From NCBI GenBank assembly GCA_963784885.1, contig CAWATA010000002.1, forward strand, positions 1-64,000: 64,000 nucleotides of DNA, in the 5' to 3' direction. Of this stretch, positions 34,561 through 41,350 are shown in pieces (positions within the stretch are counted from its first letter, which is position 1; every line of letters starts with the position of its first letter). Below the pieces are notes generated by a model that worked only from the letters and a program-made list of their open reading frames with translations, was not told where the DNA came from and made no database searches. This stretch comes from RHKX01 sp963784885. GTDB taxonomy: Bacteria; Actinomycetota; Thermoleophilia; Solirubrobacterales; 70-9. Made by a program: the position numbers and the translations under genes.

Positions 34561-36981
34561 GTGAGTCGTGTCAGGTCGTTTCTGTTCGTGTTCGCGGCGA
34601 TCGCCGTCGCCGCGATCGTGCCCGCGTCGGCCTCGGCCGGCGTCAAGAGCGGGGACGACATCACCCGCTACATCTTGCCTCCGGGCAACTACGGCGGATT
34701 CCCCGTCACCGCGAACTCGACCGACCAGCTCCCGCTCTACAGCGGGCTGACGCCGCTGCGCGACGACATCACCAAGTCCGACATCGCCGACCACTTCCTG
34801 CCCGAGGACTTCGCCCCGATCGGCGACGCCTTCGAGGAGGACACCGGTCGTCCCGGGCTGCGGCTCATCTACGACGCCTACGGGATCCCGCACGTCTACG
34901 GCAAGACCCGCGCTGACATGGCGTTCGGCGCCGGCTGGACGACCGCCCGGGACCGGGGTCTGCTGCTGACGCTCGGCCGCGGCCCCTCGCGCGCCGCGGT
35001 CGCCGACGTTCCCAATCTCAACGCCTTCTCGCTGGTCACGAGCGGCCAGTCCTTCGTGCCGAGCGCCGAGTCCGAGGCGCTGGTCAGCAAGCAGAAGAAG
35101 CTTCTCGTCAGGGAGTACGGCAAGGACGGCAGGCAGATTCTCAGCGACGCCCGCGCCTACGCCGACGGGATCAACGCCTACTGGGAGGCCAACGACATCG
35201 ACCAGCCGCCGGCGAACGTCAACGACGTGATCGCGGTGACCGCCTTCATCGGATCGATCTTCGGCGCGGGCGGCGGCGGTGAGGCCGCCAACTCCGATCT
35301 GCTCGCCAAGCTCGAGGACGAGCTCGGCGCCCGCAAGGGATACAAGGCCTGGGACGACGTGATGCTCGCCGACGACCCGGAGGCGCCGACGACGATCAAC
35401 AAGCGCTTTGACTACGGGCCGATCACCGGCGGCAAGGTGAAGGGCTCGGTCGTCGTCGACCCCGGCTCGATCACGAGCGTCGACCCGACGGTGACCGACG
35501 CCGAGGCGGCGGCCGCGCCGGCTGGCCGACAGGCATCGAACTTCCTCGTCGCCTCGCCCCAGCGTTCGGCGACCGGCAACGCGCTCGCGGTGATGGGCCC
35601 GCAGCTCGGCTACTACTACCCCGAGATCGTCCAGCAGATCGACCTGCACGGCCCCGGCATCAAGGCGCAGGGTGCCGCCGTCCCGGGCCTCGCGATGTAC
35701 ATCCTGATCGGGCGGACCCAAAACTACGCCTGGAGCCTGACCTCGGCCAGCCACGACGTCCGCGACGTCTTCGCCGAGAAGCTCTGCGAGCCCGACGGCT
35801 CGCAGCCGGACCGCGACTCGACGCACTACGTCTACAAGGGCAAGTGCAAGGCGTTCGAGTCGTTCGATGCAGGGCTGCTCAACGGCGACCCGGTCATCTA
35901 CGACACGACCGTCCACGGACCCGTGTTCGCGACCGCCACGGTCAGGGGCAAGCCGTACGCGATGTCCCGCCAGCGCTCGACGTTCGGTCGCGACGGCCTC
36001 AACCTCGGCGCCCTGAAGGGCATGACCGAGGGCGACGCGAGCACGCCGAAGAAGTTCTGGAAGACCGCCAACAAGTTCGGCTTCACGTTCAACTGGGCGT
36101 ACACCTCGCGCGGCAAGACGGCTTACTTCACGTCCGGTCAGCTGCCGAGGCGCGCCCGCAACCTCGATCGCAGGTTGCCGACGCTCGGCACCGGCAAGTA
36201 CGAGTGGAGGGGCTTCTTGAGCCGCAACCAGCACCCGCACGCGGTTGGCGGTCCGAGGGGCCTGCTGCTGAACTGGAACAACCAGTCGGCTCCGGGCTTC
36301 ATGCACGGTGACAATGAACCGTATGGCTCCGTACACCGGGTCGAGGTCTTCGACCAGTGGCCGCGGAAGCCGAAGATCACCGACAACGTCGGGATCATGA
36401 ACCGCGCCGCGTCCGAGGACGTGCGCTCGCCGGTCTGGCCGGTCGTCAGCCGCGTCCTCGCTTCCGGTCCGGCGCCCAGCGCTCGCGATCAGGCGGTCGT
36501 GGACCTGCTCGACGACTGGGTCTCGCGCGACGCTCCGCGGCTCGACGCCGACCTCGACACCTTCTACGACGAGGCCGGCCCGACGATCATGGACCGGACG
36601 TGGAGGCCGATCGCGGATGCGGTCATGGGGGCGCGCTTCGGCGACCTCCTCGACGACCTCAACAACGTCCGCGGGCTCGGCGGCCTCTCGGGCGAGTCCT
36701 ACGTCGACAAGGACCTGAGGACGCTGCTCGGCGACAAGGTCAAGGGCAAGTACAACCTCAGCTACTGCGGCAAGGGCGATCTGGCGGCCTGCCGGGCATC
36801 CCTCTGGGCGGCGATCGACGCCAGTGCCGACGGACTCGAGTCTGACTTCGGCAGCAGCGACCCGTCGACCTGGCGCGGCACGGCCAGCACGACCGGCTTC
36901 GCACCGGGACTGCTGCCGACGCGATTCCCGACGACGAACCGCCCGACGTTCCAGCAGGTCCTCGAGTTCGCGCAGCGCTGA
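34561..36981 (+). CDS. Secreted penicillin acylase-family (Ntn) hydrolase
   Basis: This is an 806-aa exported protein of the penicillin amidase/acylase family, which cleaves amide bonds (acyl-homoserine lactones, N-acyl compounds, beta-lactam side chains). The signal peptide is FLFVFAAIAVAAIVPASASA. The alpha chain shows YDAYGIPHVYGKTRADMAFG and WTTARDRGLLLTLGRGPSR. The likely self-cleavage site is GRQA/SNFLVASPQ with nucleophile Ser326, followed by RSATGNALAVMGPQLGYYYP, typical of the beta chain, then YAWSLTSASHDVRDVFAEKL and HGPVFATATVRGKPYAMSRQ. GTG 34561, with GAGAGGGAG upstream, gives a proper signal peptide; ATG 34480 does not. Its substrate is unknown. Confidence 0.85.
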   Translation: MSRVRSFLFVFAAIAVAAIVPASASAGVKSGDDITRYILPPGNYGGFPVTANSTDQLPLYSGLTPLRDDITKSDIADHFLPEDFAPIGDAFEEDTGRPGLRLIYDAYGIPHVYGKTRADMAFGAGWTTARDRGLLLTLGRGPSRAAVADVPNLNAFSLVTSGQSFVPSAESEALVSKQKKLLVREYGKDGRQILSDARAYADGINAYWEANDIDQPPANVNDVIAVTAFIGSIFGAGGGGEAANSDLLAKLEDELGARKGYKAWDDVMLADDPEAPTTINKRFDYGPITGGKVKGSVVVDPGSITSVDPTVTDAEAAAAPAGRQASNFLVASPQRSATGNALAVMGPQLGYYYPEIVQQIDLHGPGIKAQGAAVPGLAMYILIGRTQNYAWSLTSASHDVRDVFAEKLCEPDGSQPDRDSTHYVYKGKCKAFESFDAGLLNGDPVIYDTTVHGPVFATATVRGKPYAMSRQRSTFGRDGLNLGALKGMTEGDASTPKKFWKTANKFGFTFNWAYTSRGKTAYFTSGQLPRRARNLDRRLPTLGTGKYEWRGFLSRNQHPHAVGGPRGLLLNWNNQSAPGFMHGDNEPYGSVHRVEVFDQWPRKPKITDNVGIMNRAASEDVRSPVWPVVSRVLASGPAPSARDQAVVDLLDDWVSRDAPRLDADLDTFYDEAGPTIMDRTWRPIADAVMGARFGDLLDDLNNVRGLGGLSGESYVDKDLRTLLGDKVKGKYNLSYCGKGDLAACRASLWAAIDASADGLESDFGSSDPSTWRGTASTTGFAPGLLPTRFPTTNRPTFQQVLEFAQR

Positions 36982-37044
36982 GCGGCAGGGGCGGGCCGGC
37001 GGTCGCCGTTGCCGGCGACTGCCGGTGCGTTCGCGACTCCGTCG

Positions 37045-37320
37045 CTAGCTCGCGGGGTGCTCGCGCGCCCAGCGCGCGATCGTGCCGGAGCCGCTGACGA
37101 CCTCGCCGTCGTCGGCCACGAGGACCGGCACGTTGTCCTGACCGGAGACGGCGCGGATCTCCTCGCGCTTGCCGCGGCGGGTCCACGGCAACAGCCGGTA
37201 GCCCTCGACGGTCTCGATCTCGAACTCGTGGCCGGCGTCGCGGAGCGCGTCGGCGGCACGCCCGCACGGGTGTCCGAGCTTGCCGGCGTGATCGCGCTGT
37301 CCGCAGGTGTAGAGCTTCAT
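37045..37320 (-). CDS. Glutathione S-transferase N-terminal/glutaredoxin-like protein
   Basis: This is a 91-aa thioredoxin-fold protein. MKLYTCGQRDHAG opens the fold, HPCGRAADALRDAGHEFEIE supplies the conserved HPC segment, and NVPVLVADDGEVVSGSGTIA contains the cis-Pro (VPVL) and a GST-type SG/S motif, ending ARWAREHP. There is no C-terminal GST helical domain. It may be a small redox or thiol-transfer protein; no CxxC pair is present. The start follows a TAGGGT -10 box by 8 bases. Confidence 0.75.
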   Translation of the reverse strand: MKLYTCGQRDHAGKLGHPCGRAADALRDAGHEFEIETVEGYRLLPWTRRGKREEIRAVSGQDNVPVLVADDGEVVSGSGTIARWAREHPAS

Positions 37321-37328
37321 CGGCGGAA

Positions 37329-37334
37329 ACCCTA
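37329..37334 (-). promoter_or_regulatory. -10 box, leaderless start for the GST-N gene
   Basis: TAGGGT lies 8 bases before ATG 37320 on the minus strand. Confidence 0.45.
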
Positions 37335-37338
37335 CGCG

Positions 37339-37953
37339 TCAGCTCTGCTTGATGACGGCATACATCAGCCGCTCGGCGACGTCGACGACGATGTTGGCGA
37401 TCTGCGACGAGCGCCGGTAGAGCTCCCGCAGGGCGATCCGCCGGCCGCGATCCTCGACCTCGAGGAGCGCGGCCATGCCTCGGTAGTAGGCGACCTCGAG
37501 CTCGTGCTGGGACTGGATCGCCGCTTCGGCGCGCTCGGTCGTCTCCTCGCCGCCGTCCTCGCCGAGCGAGGCGACCGCCTCGTCGAGCCGGCGGACGCCG
37601 CCGGCGAGGATCCGCGCCATCTCGGCGATGCCGGGATCGGGCTCGCAGTCCATCACCTCGGCCTCGGCGACGAGGTCGCAGGTGAGATCGAGGATCCAGT
37701 CGATCGCACGGGACAGGGTGAAGACGTCCTCGGGCTCGAAGGGGAGGACGAAGGCCGCTCTGAGCTCGGTCAGCAGCTCGCGCTTGGCGACATCGCCGCG
37801 AGCCTCGGCGTCGGTGAGGCGCTGTGCCGCGGCGTCCTCGCCGGTTGCCCACCCGACGTAGGCGTCGAGGCCTTCGATCGTGATCGCGAGCTGCGCCCGC
37901 AGGAGCGCGACGACGTCGGGCTCATCGGGAAGGAACCAGCGCGTCAGCTTCAC
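37339..37953 (-). CDS. DUF47 family PhoU-like protein (phosphate transport regulator)
   Basis: This is a 204-aa all-helical protein of the DUF47/PhoU-like family. TRWFLPDEPDVVALLRAQLA, then AAQRLTDAEARGDVAKRELL, AFVLPFEPEDVFTLSRAIDW with ILDLTCDLVAEAEVMDCEPD, and RRIALRELYRRSSQIANIVV fit the two PhoU-like three-helix bundles. Such proteins accompany and probably gate PiT transporters. The GTG start overlaps the stop of the pit gene by four bases (37950-37953), so the pair is translationally coupled. Confidence 0.85.
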   Translation of the reverse strand: MKLTRWFLPDEPDVVALLRAQLAITIEGLDAYVGWATGEDAAAQRLTDAEARGDVAKRELLTELRAAFVLPFEPEDVFTLSRAIDWILDLTCDLVAEAEVMDCEPDPGIAEMARILAGGVRRLDEAVASLGEDGGEETTERAEAAIQSQHELEVAYYRGMAALLEVEDRGRRIALRELYRRSSQIANIVVDVAERLMYAVIKQS

Positions 37954-38960
37954 GCCACCGTCTCCCAGATCCCGTAGGCGGCCATCGCGAGGATGGCGGA
38001 CGCCGGGATCGTGATCAGCCAGGCCAGTCCCATCTGCCGGACGATCATCCACCGAACGTGATGGAGGCGTCGCCTGCCCGCTCCGATCCCGACGATCGAC
38101 GACGCCACCACCTGGGTCGTCGCGGTCGGCCCGCCGACGATCGAGGCGCCGAGGATGACCGTCGAGGACGCCGTCTGGCTCGCCAGGCCCTCGACCGGCT
38201 GGATCCGATAGATGCGTCTGCCGACGGTGCGGATGATCCGCCAGCCGCCGAGCGTCGTTCCCGCCGTCAGCGCGAGGGCACATGCCATCGTCGCCCAGGT
38301 CGGCGCCGCCAGCGAGTCGATCTGACCGTCGGCGAGCAGCAGTGCGGCGACGATGCCGATCGACTTCTGGGCGTCGTTCGCACCGTGGCTGAACGCGAGC
38401 GCCGCCGACATCAGCCACTCGCCGTCGATCACCGGCCCGCGCCAGCGCCGCGTCCCGCGTCGCAGCAGGCGGCGAATCGCCCTGATCGCGATGAGCCCGC
38501 CGATGGCGCCGAGCACCGGGCTGATCGCGAGCGCGATCAGCGTCCCGAAGACGCCGACGGGGTGGATGCCGTCGAGCCCGCCCCAGTTCACCGCGCCGAG
38601 ACCGCCGGCGACGAGGGCGGCACCGACCAGCCCGCCGACCAGCGCGTGCCCGGAGCTCGACGGGATCCCGAGCCTCCAGGTGGCCAGGTTCCAGGTGACC
38701 GCGGCGGCGAGACCGGAGCCGATCACCGCAGCCGCCTCGGCCGGCCCCACGGTGACGATCCCGCCGATCGTGTCGGCGACCGCGGCACCGACCAGGAGCG
38801 GCCCGAGGAGGTTGAAGACGGCGGCGAGGACGATCGCCTGAAGCGGCCGCGCTGCTCGGGTGGCGACGAGCGTCGCGATCGCGTTCGAAGCGTCGTGGAG
38901 ACCGTTGGTGACCGCGAACCCGAGAGCGAGCACGATCGCGAGCACGAAGCCGAATTCCAT
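37950..38960 (-). CDS. pit: PiT family inorganic phosphate transporter
   Basis: This is a 336-aa membrane protein of the PiT family, a low-affinity phosphate (metal-phosphate) importer driven by H+ or Na+. It carries the two signature repeats: FAVTNGLHDASNAIATLVAT near the N-terminus and ALAFSHGANDAQKSIGIVAA in the second half. Between them are WRLGIPSSSGHALVGGLVGA and QTASSTVILGASIVGGPTAT. About ten helices are visible. The regulator-like DUF47 gene follows with a four-base overlap. The start ATG 38960 lies 6 bases after a TAGGGT -10 box. No Pho-box-like repeats were recognised. Confidence 0.93.
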   Translation of the reverse strand: MEFGFVLAIVLALGFAVTNGLHDASNAIATLVATRAARPLQAIVLAAVFNLLGPLLVGAAVADTIGGIVTVGPAEAAAVIGSGLAAAVTWNLATWRLGIPSSSGHALVGGLVGAALVAGGLGAVNWGGLDGIHPVGVFGTLIALAISPVLGAIGGLIAIRAIRRLLRRGTRRWRGPVIDGEWLMSAALAFSHGANDAQKSIGIVAALLLADGQIDSLAAPTWATMACALALTAGTTLGGWRIIRTVGRRIYRIQPVEGLASQTASSTVILGASIVGGPTATTQVVASSIVGIGAGRRRLHHVRWMIVRQMGLAWLITIPASAILAMAAYGIWETVA

Positions 38961-38966
38961 GAGCTG

Positions 38967-38972
38967 ACCCTA
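38967..38972 (-). promoter_or_regulatory. -10 box, leaderless start of the pit-DUF47 operon
   Basis: TAGGGT lies 6 bases before ATG 38960 on the minus strand. Confidence 0.5.
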
Positions 38973-39069
38973 AGCGGCCCCGGCCGGGGGCGGAAGTGCG
39001 GCGGTGTGTCGTCGTGGTGGCTGGGAGTGACGTCCCGGCGAACGGTTCTCGCCATCGGAGCGGCGCGCC

Positions 39070-39075
39070 TATGAT
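39070..39075 (+). promoter_or_regulatory. -10 box, leaderless start for the SDR-SixA fusion gene
   Basis: TATGAT, a near-consensus -10, lies 8 bases before ATG 39084 on the plus strand. Confidence 0.55.
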
Positions 39076-39083
39076 CGGCGACG

Positions 39084-40508
39084 ATGAGCGCACCGAGCCG
39101 ATCGGCGATCGTCACCGGCGCGGGCACCGGCATCGGCCTCGCTGTGGCGCGCCTGCTTGCCGCCGACGGATGGGGCGTCGTGCTTTGCGCCCGGGGCGCG
39201 GATGCGATCGAGCGCGCCGTGGCCGGGATCCGCCGCGAGGGCGGCGATGCCGTCGCGGTCGCCGGCGACGTCGGCGATCCGGCATCCGCCGAGGCGGTCG
39301 CCCACACCGCCGGGGAGCACTTCGGCGGCATCGACCTCCTCGTCAACAACGCGGGGATCGGCGACGGCGCCCCGGTGCTGGAGGAGACGCCCGAGGGGTG
39401 GGAGCGGGTGATGCGGACGAACCTGACCGGCGCCTTCCTGATGTCGCGGGCGGCGCTGCCGTCGCTGATCGAAAGACGGGGATCGATCGTCAACGTCGCA
39501 TCCGTCAACGGTGAGCGCGCGGGTCCGGGGTGGGCCGCCTATTCGACCTCGAAGGCGGGCCTCGTGATGCTGACGAAATCGCTCGCCAACGACTACGGGC
39601 CGGTCGGCGTGCGGGCGAACTGCGTCAATCCGGGTTGGGTGCGCACTCCGATGGGCGATCGCGACATGGACGAGGTGGCGCGCCTGCAGGGCATCGACCG
39701 CGAGCAGGCCTACGAACTGACTCACCGCGACAACCCGTTGCGGCGCCCCGCCGAGCCGGACGAGGTCGCAGCGGTCGTCGCCTTTCTGGCCGGCGACGGG
39801 GCGAGCTACGTGACCGGCGCGGCGATTCCGGTCGACGGCGGCTCCAGCGTCGTCGACCCGACCGCCGGCGCCGAGTTTCGGGCAGCGCCGCGGTCCCCGG
39901 GGCCGGCCCCCGCCACCGGCGTGCAGCGGGACCCGTCTCCATCCGGGGCCAGGAGGCTGTACCTGCTCCGGCACGCCAAGTCGAGCTGGGACGATTCCTC
40001 GCTGCCCGACCGCGATCGCACGCTCGCGCCGCGCGGTCGCCGGGCCGGGGCGGCGATCGCCGGCTACGTGCGCGAGCACGGCATCGGACCCGACCTCGTC
40101 CTCTGCTCCCCGGCCACCCGGGCGCGCGAAACGCTCGAGCTCGTCGCGGCGGGGTTTCCGGCCGAGCGGCCGCCGCGGGTCGAGTTCGAGGCCGGCATCT
40201 ACGAGGCCTCGGCGCAGCGCCTGCTCGAGATCCTGCGCCGCGTTCCCGCCGCCGAGGCGACGGTGATGCTCATCGGCCACCAGCCCGCGCTCCAGGATCT
40301 CACGCTGCTGCTCGCATCCGCGGACCAAGATCGTGAGCGCCTCACCGGCAAGCTCCCGACGGCGGCCCTGGTGACCCTCGCCGTTCCCGGGTCGTGGGCA
40401 GAGCTCGGTCCCGGGACCGCTCAGCTGACCGGCTACGTCAAGCCGCGCGAGCTCGAGGGCGGCGCTAGCGGCGAACCGCTGCGTCGGCGCGGGGACGCAG
40501 GTAGATGA
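39084..40508 (+). CDS. Fusion of short-chain dehydrogenase and SixA-like histidine phosphatase
   Basis: This is a 474-aa protein with two domains in one uninterrupted frame. Residues 1-260 are a classical SDR: AIVTGAGTGIGLAVARLLAA, LLVNNAGIGDGAPVLEETPE, catalytic Ser in VNVASVNGERA and YSTSKAGLVMLTKSLANDYG, with a complete SDR end (GAAIPVDGGSSVVDP). A Pro/Ala-rich linker of about 30 residues follows. Residues 293-460 are a SixA-type phosphatase of the histidine phosphatase superfamily: LYLLRHAKSSW with the catalytic RH, DRTLAPRGRRAGAAIAGYVR, LCSPATRARETLELV, and MLIGHQPALQDL with the second His. The fusion is unusual and a missed frameshift between two genes cannot be excluded. Its 3' end overlaps the convergent focA gene by 44 bases. 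Confidence 0.85.
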   Translation: MSAPSRSAIVTGAGTGIGLAVARLLAADGWGVVLCARGADAIERAVAGIRREGGDAVAVAGDVGDPASAEAVAHTAGEHFGGIDLLVNNAGIGDGAPVLEETPEGWERVMRTNLTGAFLMSRAALPSLIERRGSIVNVASVNGERAGPGWAAYSTSKAGLVMLTKSLANDYGPVGVRANCVNPGWVRTPMGDRDMDEVARLQGIDREQAYELTHRDNPLRRPAEPDEVAAVVAFLAGDGASYVTGAAIPVDGGSSVVDPTAGAEFRAAPRSPGPAPATGVQRDPSPSGARRLYLLRHAKSSWDDSSLPDRDRTLAPRGRRAGAAIAGYVREHGIGPDLVLCSPATRARETLELVAAGFPAERPPRVEFEAGIYEASAQRLLEILRRVPAAEATVMLIGHQPALQDLTLLLASADQDRERLTGKLPTAALVTLAVPGSWAELGPGTAQLTGYVKPRELEGGASGEPLRRRGDAGR

Positions 40509-41350
40509 CCCAGTAGACGATCCCGACCATCACCGCGCCGCCGATCACGTTCCCGATCGTGACTGGGATCAGGTTGTCGACGATCGCGTCGTGCACCGTC
40601 AGTCCGCCGAAGTCGGAAGGGGCGAGGCCGCTCGTCGCCCAGAAGGAGTCCGAGCCCCATTGCTTGATCGCGAGCCCGATCGGGAGGAAGTACATGTTCG
40701 CAACGCTGTGCTCGAAGCCCGCGGCGACGAACGCGGTGATCGGGAAGAGGATCGCGAGGATCTTGTCGGTCACCGTGCGGGCGCCGTAGGTCATCCAGAT
40801 CGCCAGGCAGACGAGCGCGTTGCACATGATCCCGAGGACGAGCGCGTGTCCGAAGCCGAGCGACGCCTTCACATCGGCGACCGCCAGCGCCGTCGAGCCG
40901 ATCGCGCCGTCCCCGAACTCGTACTGGCCGCTGAGAAACATCAGCCCGACCGTGGCCAGCGCCCCGGTCAGGTTCCCGAGGTAGACGATGCGTCCAGTTC
41001 CGCAGCAGCCGCCCGGTCGAGACCTTGCGCTCGGCCCAGGCGATCGAGATCAGGTTGTTGCCGGTGAACAGCTCGGCGCCGGCGACGACCACCAGGATCA
41101 GGCCGAGGCAGAAGACGAGCCCGGCGAGAACCCGGGTCACTCCATAGGGGATCGCCTCCGCCGCCCCGGCGACGACCGTCGTCGAGAACAGCGCCCCGAG
41201 CGCGATGAAGGCGCCGGCGAGAACGGCTAGGGCGAAGATCGTCAGCGTCGGCATCCCGGCCTTGGCGGCGCCGACGTCAGTCGCCTTGGCGGCGATCTGC
41301 GGCGGCATCAGCGCGTCGAAGGACGATGCTGCGGGTCGCTCGTCGGTCAT
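40465..41350 (-). CDS. focA: FocA/NirC family formate/nitrite channel (one frameshift)
   Basis: This is a formate/nitrite transporter-family channel that passes formate in or out of the cell. The N-terminal part from ATG 41350 reads SSFDALMPPQIAAKATDVGA, LTIFALAVLAGAFIALGALF and GAELFTGNNLISIAWAERKV with STGRLLRNW. After an indel near 40,990 it continues with IVYLGNLTGALATVGLMFLS and GFGHALVLGIMCNALVCLAI, ILFPITAFVAAGFEHSVANM (carrying the central His of the pore) and VTIGNVIGGAVMVGIVYWVI. All six helices are present, so the break is probably a sequence error. ATG overlaps the stop of the formate dehydrogenase gene (ATGA), so it is the last gene of the ppdK-fdh-focA operon, supporting formate rather than nitrite. 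Confidence 0.85.

Noticed and set aside
34246..36336. A 696-codon open frame on the minus strand opposite the penicillin-acylase-like gene
   Set aside because: It has no recognisable domain or signal and lies antisense to a well-supported gene. The same applies to long minus-strand frames opposite 53.0-57.0 kb and 58.6-60.2 kb.
37954..39093. An N-terminal extension of the DUF47 gene to a 584-codon protein
   Set aside because: The extra part is an out-of-frame reading of the pit gene; the GTG at 37953 matches the family N-terminus and overlaps the pit stop.
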